From assembly GCA_035516965.1 (NCBI GenBank), contig DATIZR010000118.1, positions 1-53,119 on the forward strand: a stretch of DNA of 53,119 bases, written 5' to 3'. The position numbers were made by a program, and so were the translations under genes. Every line of letters starts with the position of its first letter. The first letter of the stretch is position 1. Under the pieces are notes generated by a model. That model was not told where the DNA came from. It made no database searches and worked only from the letters and a program-made list of their open reading frames with translations. This DNA is from Nitrospirota bacterium. Its GTDB lineage: Bacteria; Nitrospirota; UBA9217. Positions 7,969 to 17,400 of this stretch are shown piece after piece.

Positions 7969-9705
7969 ATGAATATCATCGAGGAATTGAAGAACACTTT
8001 CGGGGACGCTTTTGTAACGCCGCAGACAACCTCCGATGATATCCCCACCTTCTGGACCTCCAAGGACAGGCTCCGCGATATTCTGCGATATCTCAAGACA
8101 CAGGCCGGGGAGCCCTACGCGATGCTGTACGATCTCACGGCGATCGACGAGCGCGTGCGCACTCATCGTCAGGGCCAGCCCGACAGCGATTTTACGGTCG
8201 TCTATCACCTTCTTTCCTTTGGCCGGAACCAGGACATCCGGATCAAGGTCCCGCTCGCGGGCGACCGCCCCTCGATCCCGAGCATCACCCCGCTCTGGCC
8301 CGCAGCGAACTGGTACGAATGCGAGTTGTGGGACATGTTCGGAATTCACGTCGAGGGGCATCCCCATCTCCGCCGGATCCTGATGCCGCCCACCTGGAAA
8401 GGCCATCCCCTGCGCAAGGAGCACCCCGCCCGCCGGACCGAGCTGGGCCGGTTCCTGCTGCCCGAAGAACGGGAGATCCGTGAAGAGGAGGCCATGAAGT
8501 TCCGGCCCGAGGAGTGGGGGCTTTCTCCCTCCGAGGACGGAACGGATTACATGTTCCTGAACCTGGGGCCGCACCACACCGGCACCCACGGCGTGCTGCG
8601 CATCATCCTGGAGCTCGACGGCGAAGAGATCGTGAACTCCCTCCTGGACATCGGCTACCATCACCGCGGCGCCGAGAAGATGGGCGAGCGCCAGACCTGG
8701 CATACCTACATTCCCTATACCGACCGGATCGACTACCTTGCCGGCGTTCTGAACGAGTTCCCCTACGTCCTTGCCGTGGAAAGGCTTGCCAACATCGACG
8801 TCCCTGCCAGGGCGCAGGTGATCCGCGTCATGCTCGCCGAGCTCTACCGGATCGCGAGCCACCTCGTCTGGTACGGGACGTTCGCCGCGGACCTGGGGCA
8901 GCTCTCCCCGGTCTTCTTCACGTTCAACGACCGGGAGCGCTTCTATGCCATCGTCGAGGCGATATGCGGATTTCGCATGCACCCGGGATGGTTCCGCATC
9001 GGCGGCGTGGCAGCGGACCTTCCCCAGGGATGGGACAAGCTGGTCCGCGACTTTCTCGACTATATGCCCGCCCGCCTGAAGGAATACGACACGCTCGTGA
9101 TGCGGAACCGGATCATCAAGGCGCGGACCAGGGGCGTCGGCGCTCTGACCAGGGACGAAGCCATCGAATGGGGCGTGACCGGGCCGAACCTGCGCGCCTG
9201 CGGTTTCGCCTGGGACTTCCGGAAGGTCCGCCCCTATTCCGGTTACGAGCGGTTCGAGTTCGATATCCCCACGGCGGAGCACGGCGACAGCTACGACCGG
9301 GCCCTTCTGCGGGTGGAGGAGATCCGGCAGAGTCTCCGCATCGTCGAACAGTGCCTGAACAACATGCCGCCGGGGCCGTACAAGTCCGGTCATCCTCTTG
9401 CGACGCCGCCCCGGAAGGACCGGACCATGCAGGACATCGAGACCCTGATCACGCATTTCCTGAACGTGAGCTGGGGCCCCGTCATTCCGCCCGGCGAGGC
9501 GGCCTTCGGGATCGAGTCCGCAAAGGGCAACAATACCTATTATGTGGTGAGTGACGGAGACGCCTGGTCCTACCGCACGCGCATCCGCACCCCCTCGTTC
9601 CCGCACCTGCAGGTGATGCCCCGAATGACGCGCGGACGGAACATCTCCGACCTGATCGCCGTGCTCGGGAGCATCGACTTCATCATGGGAGATGTTGACC
9701 GGTGA
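7969..9705 (+). CDS. nuoCD: NADH-quinone oxidoreductase fused subunits C and D
   Basis: A 578-residue fusion, close to the length of E. coli NuoCD. Residues 1 to about 170 are the NuoC (30-kDa) domain, with [26 protein letters not shown] as its signature. Residues from about 185 on are NuoD (49-kDa), related to hydrogenase large subunits, with [29 protein letters not shown] and PYTDRIDYL near the quinone pocket. The two form part of the hydrophilic quinone-reducing module. The start follows GAAGAGG. The gene ends with the typical DFIMGDVDR tail. A 407-bp repeat-bearing gap separates it from nuoE. Confidence 0.94.
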   Translation: MNIIEELKNTFGDAFVTPQTTSDDIPTFWTSKDRLRDILRYLKTQAGEPYAMLYDLTAIDERVRTHRQGQPDSDFTVVYHLLSFGRNQDIRIKVPLAGDRPSIPSITPLWPAANWYECELWDMFGIHVEGHPHLRRILMPPTWKGHPLRKEHPARRTELGRFLLPEEREIREEEAMKFRPEEWGLSPSEDGTDYMFLNLGPHHTGTHGVLRIILELDGEEIVNSLLDIGYHHRGAEKMGERQTWHTYIPYTDRIDYLAGVLNEFPYVLAVERLANIDVPARAQVIRVMLAELYRIASHLVWYGTFAADLGQLSPVFFTFNDRERFYAIVEAICGFRMHPGWFRIGGVAADLPQGWDKLVRDFLDYMPARLKEYDTLVMRNRIIKARTRGVGALTRDEAIEWGVTGPNLRACGFAWDFRKVRPYSGYERFEFDIPTAEHGDSYDRALLRVEEIRQSLRIVEQCLNNMPPGPYKSGHPLATPPRKDRTMQDIETLITHFLNVSWGPVIPPGEAAFGIESAKGNNTYYVVSDGDAWSYRTRIRTPSFPHLQVMPRMTRGRNISDLIAVLGSIDFIMGDVDR

Positions 9706-9714
9706 AATACTTCT

Positions 9715-10099
9715 AGACACCGAGGGAACTGACAAGAGCGAGAAAAGGCCGAATAGAGACTGCTGATCTCAGTGGAGCCCCCACGGGCAGGAGCCGGTAG
9801 CTCCCCTCAGGAACGCGACCTCCCGCGGACTACGACGCATTACCCCCGGCAGGAGCCGGGGGATTGCAAGTCGCGGGATTCAAAGTCCTCCTTGCTGTCA
9901 TTGCGAGGAGCGGAGCGACGCGGCAATCTCGAACTTTTGATTTATCTCACTGCGAGATTGCTTCGCTCCGCTCGCAAAGACGGCTTAAAGACTTCGTCAA
10001 CTACCTGTTAGACACTGACGGGCACTGACCAGAACAGGAAAAGAACGATTGAAGGCTGCTGGTCGGTGAAATGCATGACTCATAGCGAACATCAGTGTC
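9715..10099. repeat. Repeat-rich gap between nuoCD and nuoE
   Basis: No gene is seen. A degenerate direct repeat begins at 9714 (TAGACACCGAGGGAACTGA) and again at 10010 (TAGACACTGACGGGCACTGA), similarity continuing for about 60 bp. Another copy of the GACACTGA core is at 11946, and its complement TCAGTGTC occurs at 10092 and 12222. An 8-bp perfect hairpin (CCCCCGGC, loop AGGA) is at 9843-9862. Confidence 0.5.
9897..9981. repeat. REP/MITE-like palindrome (GTCATTGCGAGGAGC type)
   Basis: The left arm GTCATTGCGAGGAGCGGAGC (from 9897) through GGCAATCTC is answered by GAGATTGCTTCGCTCCGCTC to about 9981, so an 85-bp palindromic unit is present. Elements with this core recur in intergenic DNA of many bacterial genomes. 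It is non-coding and lies inside the nuo operon. Confidence 0.7.
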
Positions 10100-10112
10100 A
10101 ACTTTTTTCTTC

Positions 10113-10589
10113 ATGATTATGCTGACCGAACAGGAAAAAAAGGAAATCGATGAGGAGTTAAACCGCTCCGTGCACAAGCGCGCCGCCTGTGTGGACGCAC
10201 TCAAGATCGTCCAGCGCCGCCGCGGATGGGTGTCCGATGAGAGTCTGGCCGAGATCGCCGGGCTCCTGGACATGACAACGGAAGAACTGGACAGCGTGGC
10301 AACGTTCTATAATCTCATTTACCGCAGGCCCGTGGGCAGACACGTGGTCCTGCTCTGCGATTCCATCAGCTGCTGGATCGTGGGGCAGGAGGAGCTCTAT
10401 GCGCACCTGAAAAAGCGCCTGGGGATCGATTGGGGACAGACGACGCCGGACAACAAATTCACGCTCCTGCCCGTCGCCTGCCTCGGCGCATGCGATCTGG
10501 CGCCTGCCATGATGATCGATGATGAGCTCCATGGCGGCCTCACGCCGCAGAAGCTCGACGAGATACTGGATACCATGAAGCACTCGTAA
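10113..10589 (+). CDS. nuoE: NADH-quinone oxidoreductase subunit E
   Basis: A 158-residue thioredoxin-fold subunit of the NADH dehydrogenase module that binds [2Fe-2S] cluster N1a. The ligands are Cys82 and Cys87 (CDSISC, C-x4-C) and Cys123 and Cys127 (CLGAC, C-x3-C). The N-terminal helical domain contains CVDALKIVQRRRGWVSDE, typical of the family. Starts at 10095 (GTG), 10113 or 10119 are possible; none has a clear ribosome-binding site, and 10113 was taken. It pairs with NuoF to accept electrons from NADH. Confidence 0.92.
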   Translation: MIMLTEQEKKEIDEELNRSVHKRAACVDALKIVQRRRGWVSDESLAEIAGLLDMTTEELDSVATFYNLIYRRPVGRHVVLLCDSISCWIVGQEELYAHLKKRLGIDWGQTTPDNKFTLLPVACLGACDLAPAMMIDDELHGGLTPQKLDEILDTMKHS

Positions 10590-10665
10590 CGAACACGTTT
10601 TACCGCAGGGCGCACAGAGAATGCAGAAATCGTGCGGCGAACTCTGTTGTTCGCAGGAACAATGC

Positions 10666-11937
10666 ATGGAACGACCGCTGACCGGACATATGAAGTCAAA
10701 CGGGGATGCGCTGACCTTCAGCGAGTACCGTGAGACCGGAGGCTATGAGGCCGCTCGGAAGGCGGCTGCCATGGCTCCCCGGGATATCCAGGACCTGGTG
10801 AAGAACGCGAACCTGCGGGGCCGGGGCGGCGCGGGCTTCAATACCGGCATGAAGTGGAGCTTCGTGCCGCTCGGCGATGAAACGCCGGGGCCGACGTATC
10901 TTGTTGCCAATGCCGACGAGATGGAGCCCGGCACGTTCAAGGACAGGATGCTGCTCGAGCGAAATCCGCACCTGCTGATCGAGGGCATGGTCATCGCCGG
11001 CCTTGCCATCCGGGCTACCGTTGCCTATATATTCCTGCGCAGGGAATACACGGTCGCAGAGAAGAGAATCGCAGCCGCGATCCAGGAAGCATACGGGAAC
11101 AATTGTCTTGGCGGGAACATCTTTCAGTCCGGGCACGACCTGGAGCTTCATCTTCATGTCAGCGCCGGCCGGTACATGTGCGGCGAGGAGACCGCGCTGC
11201 TCAACGCGCTGGAGGGCAGGCGCGCGATGCCGCGTGCAAAGCCCCCCTTCCCCCAGGTCGTCGGCCTCTGGGGCAGGCCCACGGTCGTGAACAACGTGGA
11301 GACCCTGTGCAACGTGCCCCCGCTCGTCGCGAACGGGGCCGAGTGGTACAAGAAACTGAGCCGCACCGACGACGGCGGCACGAAGCTCTACGGCGTGAGC
11401 GGCCGGGTGAAGCGGCCCGGGCTGTGGGAGCTGCCGATGGGAACGACCATCGGGGAGATATTCGAAGAGCGCGCCGGAGGCATGCAGGACGGCTACGGCT
11501 TTCGCTGCCTGCTGCCGGGGGGAGCCTCGACCGAGTTCCTGACGAGGGACCATTTCGACGTGAAGATGGACTTCGATTCCGTGATGAAGGCGGGCAGCAG
11601 GATGGGCACCGGCACCATGATCGTGCTCGATGACAGAACCTGCCCCATCGGCGCCCTGCATAATCTATCCGCGTTCTTCGCCCGGGAGTCCTGCGGCTGG
11701 TGCACTCCCTGCCGCGAGGGACTGCCGTGGGTGACGAACATCCTCGAGGCCGTCGAGCAGGGAAAAGGCGAGATGGAGGACTTGGAGACACTGCAATCGC
11801 TCGGCGATTCGCTCTGGCTGGGCAAAACCTACTGCGCCCTTGCGCCGGGGGCCATGGAGCCCCTCCGGAGCGGGCTGACGCTGTTCAGGGACGAGTTCGA
11901 ACGGCATATAAGAGAGAAGAGATGTTCCTATAGATAA
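10666..11937 (+). CDS. nuoF: NADH-quinone oxidoreductase subunit F
   Basis: A 423-residue subunit that binds NADH and FMN and carries [4Fe-4S] cluster N3. The FMN/NADH glycine-rich stretch is GRGGAGFNTGMKW (about 52-64). N3 ligands are Cys343, Cys346 and Cys349 in ESCGWCTPCREG, and Cys390 in KTYCALAPGA. The ATG at 10666 has AGGA at 7-nt spacing, and the resulting N-terminus (MERPLTG, then FSEYRETGGYEAARKA) aligns with known NuoF; an in-frame ATG at 10621 would add a Cys-rich extension. It is followed by an inserted element before nuoG. Confidence 0.93.
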   Translation: MERPLTGHMKSNGDALTFSEYRETGGYEAARKAAAMAPRDIQDLVKNANLRGRGGAGFNTGMKWSFVPLGDETPGPTYLVANADEMEPGTFKDRMLLERNPHLLIEGMVIAGLAIRATVAYIFLRREYTVAEKRIAAAIQEAYGNNCLGGNIFQSGHDLELHLHVSAGRYMCGEETALLNALEGRRAMPRAKPPFPQVVGLWGRPTVVNNVETLCNVPPLVANGAEWYKKLSRTDDGGTKLYGVSGRVKRPGLWELPMGTTIGEIFEERAGGMQDGYGFRCLLPGGASTEFLTRDHFDVKMDFDSVMKAGSRMGTGTMIVLDDRTCPIGALHNLSAFFARESCGWCTPCREGLPWVTNILEAVEQGKGEMEDLETLQSLGDSLWLGKTYCALAPGAMEPLRSGLTLFRDEFERHIREKRCSYR

Positions 11938-11943
11938 CGATTC

Positions 11944-12241
11944 TTGACACTGAAGGACACTGAGCGCCTATGATAAGGTTTGATAAAAACTATGTACATT
12001 CTGAATTAACGGATCAAATTATCGGCTGTGCCTATGATGTATACAAACAACTGGGATTTGGATTTGCTGAGAAAGTATACGAGAATGCCATGGCGATAAA
12101 ACTTCTGCAGAAGGGGTTGAAAGCGTAAATTATCTTAAGGCCACGGGTATCAAGGTTGGCCTCTTGATCAATTTTGGGGAGAAAATAAGAATAATCAGAA
12201 GGGTTTTTTGATCATATAAAATCAGTGTCCGTCTGTGTCAA
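11944..12241. mobile_element. Inverted-repeat element (298 bp) carrying a GxxExxY remnant
   Basis: TTGACACTGAAGGACACTGA (11944-11963) and TCAGTGTCCGTCTGTGTCAA (12222-12241) are inverted repeats matching at 18 of 20 positions. They flank AT-rich DNA that holds a broken GxxExxY gene. The unit fills nearly the whole nuoF-nuoG gap and abuts the nuoG start, which suggests insertion of a small non-autonomous element. Related GACACTGA motifs occur in the nuoCD-nuoE gap. Confidence 0.6.
11970..12211 (+). pseudogene. GxxExxY family protein, internally deleted
   Basis: The first 52 codons from ATG 11970 encode the family N-terminus, including IIGCAYDVYKQLGFGFAEKV and YENAMAIKLLQKGLK, then stop at TAA 12126. 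Another frame starting at 12128 gives the family C-terminus, NYLKATGIKVGLLINFG then a basic end, stopping at 12211. The middle of about 40 residues, with the family's nuclease-like core, is missing, so the gene is dead. GxxExxY proteins have a PD-(D/E)xK-like fold of unknown role. Codon use is more AT-rich than in the nuo genes on either side. Confidence 0.75.
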
Positions 12242-12243
12242 AA

Positions 12244-14997
12244 ATGTTTACGATCAATATCGATAACAGAAACTATAAGGTCAAAGAGGGCCAGAACCTG
12301 CTCCAGGCGTGCCTCTCCCTGGGCTTCAACATCCCCTACTTCTGCTGGCACCCGGCCATGCACTCCGTGGGCGCCTGCCGCCAGTGCGCGGTCAAGGAGT
12401 TCAAGGACGAGAAGGACACACGCGGCAGGATCATCATGTCCTGCATGACCGCGGTGCGCGACGGCATGCGCATCTCGATCGAGGACCCCGAGGCGCGGTC
12501 GTTCCGGAAGAACATCATCGAGCTTCTCATGTTGAACCATCCCCACGACTGCCCGGTCTGCGATGAAGGCGGCGAGTGCCACCTGCAGGACATGACCCTC
12601 ATGACCGGCCACACGTACCGCAGGTCGCGCTTCAAAAAACGCACGCATTGGAACCAGGACCTCGGCCCCTTCGTTGCCCATGAGATGAACCGCTGCATCC
12701 AGTGCTACCGCTGCGTGCGCTATTACCGGGACTATGCCGGCGGCCGCGACCTCGACGTCTTCGCCGTCCATGACCATGTCTATTTCGGACGCCAGAAGGA
12801 CGGCGTGCTCCAGAGCGAGTTCAGCGGCAACCTCGTCGAGATCTGCCCCACCGGCGTGTTCACGGACAAGACCTTTCAGCACCAGTACTCGAGAAGCTGG
12901 GATTTGCAGACCGCGCCTTCCGTCTGCGTCCATTGCGGCGTCGGCTGCAACACCATCCCCGGGGAGCGGTACGGGCTGCTGCGCCGCATCCGAACCCGCT
13001 TCAACGGCGAGGTGAACCGATACTTTCTCTGCGACCGCGGCAGGTACGGGTACGGATTCGTGAACAGCGAGAAGAGGATCCTCCAGCCCCTGACAAGGGG
13101 TGACCGATCTCTTTCGGGAAAAGTTCCGGGAGAGTCGGAGGATGCGCAGCAGCCTGTGGACAGGGAGCCGGTCCTCAACAGGATCAGGGATATCCTGTCC
13201 CAAAGCAGGGGCATCATCGGGATCGGATCGCCGCGCGCCTCGCTGGAATCGAACTTCGCTCTCCGTACGCTCGTCGGGCCGGAGCATTTCCATATAGGCA
13301 TGGCCGACCAAGAGGCAGTCCTTGTTTCGCTCATTATCGATATCCTGCAGAACGGGCCCGTACGCTCGCCTTCGCTCCGGGAGGTTGAAGCCTGCGACGC
13401 GGTCCTGGTACTCGGGGAGGACGTGACCAACACGGCACCGATACTCGCCTTGTCTTTGCGTCAGGCGGCGCGCCGGAAACAGGTGGAAACGGCCGTGGAG
13501 CAGCATCTCCCTAGTTGGGACGATACGGCAATCCGGAACGCCACGCAGGACAGGGAGGGAGAATTTTTCATTGCAGCAACTTACAAGACAAAGCTCGATG
13601 ACGTTGCACGCAGTTCTTATTACGCAGCGCCGGACGATATAGCGCGGCTCGGCTTTGCTGTTGCCCATGCGCTGAACAGGGATCTGCCCGCGGTCTCCGG
13701 GCTGGATGAAAGAACGATGTTGCTCGCGGCTGAAATCGCCAAAGAGCTCGGCAATGCGCGGCGTCCCTTGATCGTTTCAGGCACGGGCTGCGGAAGCGAG
13801 AAGGTGATCCAGGCCGCGGCAAGCGTGGCATGGGCTTTGTCGGGAAAGGACAGGACTCCCTGCCTCGGCCTTGTAGTTCCCGAATGCAATACCCTGGGAT
13901 CGGGTCTTATGGGAGGCGGAAGCTTCGGGCAGGCGCGCGAGGCTGTCCAAGAAGGCAGGGCCGACACCGCCATCATCCTGGAGAACGATCTTTACCGGCG
14001 CATGGACAAGGACAAGGCAGACAGATTTCTTGCCGGCATCAAGCATGTTATTGTTATCGACCACCTCGGCACATCGACAACGCTGAAAGCTGAATGTATT
14101 CTGCCCGCCGCAACCTTTGCGGAAGCCGATGGCACGTTCGTCAGCAGCGAGGGGCGGGCGCAGCGCTTCTACCAGGTTTACGTTCCGGAGGGAGATGTTC
14201 AGGAGAGCTGGCGCTGGATAAGGGATATCATGGCTCTGCAGGGCAGTGCTGAAGGCCGTGAGTGGCAGGATCTGGATGACGTCGTAACGGCTCTCTCCCG
14301 GGCGCTGCCTGATCTGGCCGGTATACGGGACGCCGCTCCACCTGCAGCATTCCGCGCTGTTGACATGAAAATTCCGCGCAAGCCCCACCGCTACAGCGGC
14401 CGCACGGCCATGTTCGCCAATGTCACGGTCTTTGAACCGAAGCCTCCGAAAGACCCTGACTCGCCGCTCGCCTATTCCATGGAAGGGTTCAGCGGAAAGC
14501 CGCCATCGCCCTTGATCCCCCGTTTCTGGGCGCCGGGATGGAACTCGCCGCAGGCGATCAACAAGTTCCAGTCCGAGGTTGGGGGGCCGCTGCTGGGAGG
14601 AGATCCCGGCATCCGGCTGCTCGAGGCCGGGCAGAAGCACCATCCTCCATTCACCATTCCTGCTCCCTTTGCGCCGCGCCAGGACCAGGTGTTATTCGTC
14701 TCAAGTCATCATATCTTCGGGTCCGAGGAGATGAGCATCCATTCCCAAGGCATTGCTGAGCTGTCACCGAAACCCTATGTGGGGCTGGACCAGAAGGCGC
14801 TCGACAAAATCGGTCTGCGTGAAGGCGACGCTGTCTTGGTCCGTGTGAACGGGGCATCATTCCGCCTCCCGTCCAGACTGGTACCGGACCTTCCCGAGGA
14901 CGTCGGCGTGCTTCCCGTGGGCCTGCCGGGTATGTTTGCTGACCTGCCCGCGTGGGGCACGCTGTCAGCGGCGCCTTCTCCCGAGGTGAAGCGATGA
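12244..14997 (+). CDS. nuoG: NADH-quinone oxidoreductase subunit G
   Basis: A 917-residue Fe-S subunit of the NADH module. Cluster ligands are all present: N1b [2Fe-2S] Cys34, 45, 48 and 67; N5 His99, Cys103, 106 and 112; N4 Cys151, 154, 157 and 201; and the distal N7 cluster Cys228, 231, 235 and 263. The rest is a molybdopterin-oxidoreductase-like domain that has lost cofactor function in complex I. The ATG at 12244 lies next to the inverted-repeat element and has no ribosome-binding site. The stop overlaps nuoH by four bases (ATGA). Confidence 0.93.
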   Translation: MFTINIDNRNYKVKEGQNLLQACLSLGFNIPYFCWHPAMHSVGACRQCAVKEFKDEKDTRGRIIMSCMTAVRDGMRISIEDPEARSFRKNIIELLMLNHPHDCPVCDEGGECHLQDMTLMTGHTYRRSRFKKRTHWNQDLGPFVAHEMNRCIQCYRCVRYYRDYAGGRDLDVFAVHDHVYFGRQKDGVLQSEFSGNLVEICPTGVFTDKTFQHQYSRSWDLQTAPSVCVHCGVGCNTIPGERYGLLRRIRTRFNGEVNRYFLCDRGRYGYGFVNSEKRILQPLTRGDRSLSGKVPGESEDAQQPVDREPVLNRIRDILSQSRGIIGIGSPRASLESNFALRTLVGPEHFHIGMADQEAVLVSLIIDILQNGPVRSPSLREVEACDAVLVLGEDVTNTAPILALSLRQAARRKQVETAVEQHLPSWDDTAIRNATQDREGEFFIAATYKTKLDDVARSSYYAAPDDIARLGFAVAHALNRDLPAVSGLDERTMLLAAEIAKELGNARRPLIVSGTGCGSEKVIQAAASVAWALSGKDRTPCLGLVVPECNTLGSGLMGGGSFGQAREAVQEGRADTAIILENDLYRRMDKDKADRFLAGIKHVIVIDHLGTSTTLKAECILPAATFAEADGTFVSSEGRAQRFYQVYVPEGDVQESWRWIRDIMALQGSAEGREWQDLDDVVTALSRALPDLAGIRDAAPPAAFRAVDMKIPRKPHRYSGRTAMFANVTVFEPKPPKDPDSPLAYSMEGFSGKPPSPLIPRFWAPGWNSPQAINKFQSEVGGPLLGGDPGIRLLEAGQKHHPPFTIPAPFAPRQDQVLFVSSHHIFGSEEMSIHSQGIAELSPKPYVGLDQKALDKIGLREGDAVLVRVNGASFRLPSRLVPDLPEDVGVLPVGLPGMFADLPAWGTLSAAPSPEVKR

Positions 14998-15947
14998 GCC
15001 CCGTTCTGATCCAGCTTGGCGTGATCGTCGCAATTCTGGCCGCGCTCACGATCGTCAGCGCCGGGCTTATCTGGCTCGAGCGCAGGCTGCTCGCGCTTTG
15101 GCAGGACCGCTACGGACCGAACCGGGTCGGGCCCTTCGGCCTGCTGCAGGTCGTTGCCGACATGATCAAGATCTTCTTCAAGGAGGACTGGGTCCCGCCC
15201 TTCGCGGACAAGCCCGTGTTCGTTCTCGCGCCGGCCGTCATCATGATCACGACCTTCCTGTCCTTTGCGGTCATCCCCTTCGCGCCCGGTGTGCGCGTGG
15301 TGGACCTCAACGTGGGCCTGCTGTTCTTCCTGGCCATGTCTTCCCTGGGGGTCTACAGCGTCGTGCTCGCGGGCTGGGCCTCGAACAGCAAGTACGCGCT
15401 GCTCGGCGGACTGCGCGGAGCGGCCCAGATGCTGAGCTACGAGGTGTTCATGGGCATCTCGCTCATGGGCGTCGTCATGCTCGCCGGTTCCTTCGACCTG
15501 GGCCAGATCGTCGATGCGCAGAGGGGCCTCTGGTTCGTCATCCCCCAATTTGCGGGCTTCGTGATCTTCCTGATCGCCGGCGTCGCCGAAACGCACCGCC
15601 TTCCCTTTGACCTGCCCGAGGCTGAGAACGAGCTCGTGGCGGGGTTCCACGCGGAATATTCGGGGCTCAAGTTCGGCATGTTCTTCGTTGGAGAATACCT
15701 GGGCATCACGCTCATCTCGGCCATGATCACGACGCTTTTCTTCGGCGGGTGGCTGGGGCCCTTCCTTCCGCCCCTGGCCTGGTTCATGGTGAAGACCTTT
15801 CTCTTCATCTGCCTGTTCATCCTGCTCCGCGCGTCGCTGCCGCGCCTCCGGTTCGACCAGCTGATGGCGTTCGGATGGAAGGTGATGCTGCCCCTGGTCC
15901 TGCTCAATCTGCTCGTGACGGGCGCGGTCCTTTTGGCGAGGGGATAA
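14994..15947 (+). CDS. nuoH: NADH-quinone oxidoreductase subunit H
   Basis: A 317-residue membrane subunit with about eight transmembrane helices that forms much of the quinone chamber and the entry to the proton path. Signatures are [24 protein letters not shown] near the N-terminus and [20 protein letters not shown] with its acidic residues, followed by [11 protein letters not shown]. The ATG overlaps the nuoG stop and has GAGGTG upstream. nuoI follows after 12 bp, so translation is probably coupled. Confidence 0.94.
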   Translation: MSPVLIQLGVIVAILAALTIVSAGLIWLERRLLALWQDRYGPNRVGPFGLLQVVADMIKIFFKEDWVPPFADKPVFVLAPAVIMITTFLSFAVIPFAPGVRVVDLNVGLLFFLAMSSLGVYSVVLAGWASNSKYALLGGLRGAAQMLSYEVFMGISLMGVVMLAGSFDLGQIVDAQRGLWFVIPQFAGFVIFLIAGVAETHRLPFDLPEAENELVAGFHAEYSGLKFGMFFVGEYLGITLISAMITTLFFGGWLGPFLPPLAWFMVKTFLFICLFILLRASLPRLRFDQLMAFGWKVMLPLVLLNLLVTGAVLLARG

Positions 15948-15959
15948 CGAGGTGAAACC

Positions 15960-16475
15960 ATGATCAGCATCATCAGAACGATCGGCGGCATCCTGATGCA
16001 CATGTTCCGGAAGCGGGTGACCATCCTGTATCCGGAAAAGCAGCAGCGGCTCCCGGCCCGGTGGCGCGGCCGGATCATCCTGTCCCGGGACGCCGCCGGC
16101 AACGAGCGCTGCGTCGCGTGCTATCTCTGCGCCGTCGCCTGCCCCGTTGACTGCATCTCTCTCCAGACCGCCGTCGATGAGACGGGCAGGCGGTATCCCG
16201 CGTTCTTCCGGATCAATTTCTCGCGCTGCATCTTCTGCGGATACTGCGAGGAGGCATGCCCGACTTACGCGATCCAGCTCACGCCGGACTACGAGATGTG
16301 CGAGTACCGCAGGCCCTCCCTCGTGTACGAGAAGGAGGACCTCCTGATCAGCGGCCAAGGCAAGTATCACGGGTATGATTTCTACGACGTTGCCGGCATC
16401 GGCATCAAGGGAAAGGACAAGGGCGAAGGCATCGAGGAGAAGCCCCCGGTGGACACCCGGTCGCTGCTGCCCTGA
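15960..16475 (+). CDS. nuoI: NADH-quinone oxidoreductase subunit I
   Basis: A 171-residue ferredoxin-like subunit carrying [4Fe-4S] clusters N6a and N6b, which pass electrons from the NADH module toward NuoB. Two eight-cysteine ferredoxin motifs are seen: [12 protein letters not shown] (about 51-62) and [12 protein letters not shown] (about 90-101). The start has GAGGTG at proper spacing. The C-terminal tail after the second motif (YEKEDLL onward) is typical of bacterial NuoI. Confidence 0.94.
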   Translation: MISIIRTIGGILMHMFRKRVTILYPEKQQRLPARWRGRIILSRDAAGNERCVACYLCAVACPVDCISLQTAVDETGRRYPAFFRINFSRCIFCGYCEEACPTYAIQLTPDYEMCEYRRPSLVYEKEDLLISGQGKYHGYDFYDVAGIGIKGKDKGEGIEEKPPVDTRSLLP

Positions 16476-16485
16476 GGATGATCCC

Positions 16486-16980
16486 ATGATTGACCTGTTC
16501 TATCTGTCGGGCCTGGTGGCCGCCCTCTCTACGCTCCTGGTCATCATCCAGAAGAATGCGGTGCATGCCCTCCTGTACCTTATCGTGTCGCTGCTCGCCG
16601 TGGCGACGGCGTTCCTTTCCGCGGGAGCTCCCTTTGCAGCGGCCCTGGAGATCATCATCTACGCCGGGGCCATCATGGTGCTCTTCGTTTTCGTCATCAT
16701 GATGCTGAACATGGGGCCGGAGGCTGCTCTGCAGGAGTCCCAGTGGCTCAGGCCCTCAGCGTGGGCGGGGCCGTCGTTCCTTGCGCTCGTCCTGCTGGGA
16801 GAGCTCATCCTCACGATAACGAGCGGCCAGGCCGGGGTGTCCTCGAGCCGCGTCATGGGACCGAAGCAGGTCGGCATCGCCCTGTTCGGACCCTATGTGC
16901 TGGGCGTCGAGCTGGCGTCCATCCTGCTGCTTGCGGGACTGGTAGGCGCCTACCATCTCGGCAGGCCGCACAAGGATTGA
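16486..16980 (+). CDS. nuoJ: NADH-quinone oxidoreductase subunit J
   Basis: A 164-residue membrane subunit with five predicted helices. The conserved stretch AALEIIIYAGAIMVLFVFVIMML (about 46-68) is the third helix, which undergoes a structural change during turnover in complex I. The ATG at 16486 is 10 bp after nuoI. An 83-bp gap then precedes nuoK. Confidence 0.93.
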   Translation: MIDLFYLSGLVAALSTLLVIIQKNAVHALLYLIVSLLAVATAFLSAGAPFAAALEIIIYAGAIMVLFVFVIMMLNMGPEAALQESQWLRPSAWAGPSFLALVLLGELILTITSGQAGVSSSRVMGPKQVGIALFGPYVLGVELASILLLAGLVGAYHLGRPHKD

Positions 16981-17063
16981 TACTTTGCAACAGAGACAGG
17001 TCGTCACCGGGGACGGGATCATACACTTGCTTCGGTGACTCCGCGGAGAATTGAGGAGCTTCC

Positions 17064-17375
17064 ATGATCTCAACCATACCCTTGGAGCACGGCCTCATGC
17101 TGGCGTCACTGCTGTTCGCGCTCGGCCTCGTCGGCGTGCTCGTGAGAAGGAACATCGTCTTCATGCTCATGTCCATCGAGATCATGCTGAACGCGGCCGG
17201 CCTCGCCTTCGTCATGGCCGGGTCGCACTGGGGCCAGCCCGACGGCCAGGTCATGTTCATTTTCATTCTTGCCATGGCTGCCGCCGAGGTATCCGTGGGG
17301 CTGGCGCTCGTGCTGCAGCTCTACCACCGGTTCAACACGCTGGACAGCGATGCGGCAAGCAGGATGAAAGGATAG
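17064..17375 (+). CDS. nuoK: NADH-quinone oxidoreductase subunit K
   Basis: A 103-residue, three-helix membrane subunit. Its two membrane glutamates of the proton path lie in [14 protein letters not shown] (helix 2) and in [13 protein letters not shown] (helix 3). The ATG has a GAGGAG ribosome-binding site at 5-nt spacing. nuoL starts 25 bp after the stop. Confidence 0.94.
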   Translation: MISTIPLEHGLMLASLLFALGLVGVLVRRNIVFMLMSIEIMLNAAGLAFVMAGSHWGQPDGQVMFIFILAMAAAEVSVGLALVLQLYHRFNTLDSDAASRMKG

Positions 17376-17400
17376 CTGTTTTCAAGCTGAACTCCGAACC

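Noticed and set aside
7195-9735. Very long minus-strand open frame opposite nuoB and nuoCD
   Set aside because: High GC makes long antisense frames common; both complex I genes on the plus strand are clear and the antisense product resembles no protein.
9843-9862. Hairpin in the nuoCD-nuoE gap as an intrinsic terminator
   Set aside because: No T-tract follows, and the operon continues in the same order downstream.
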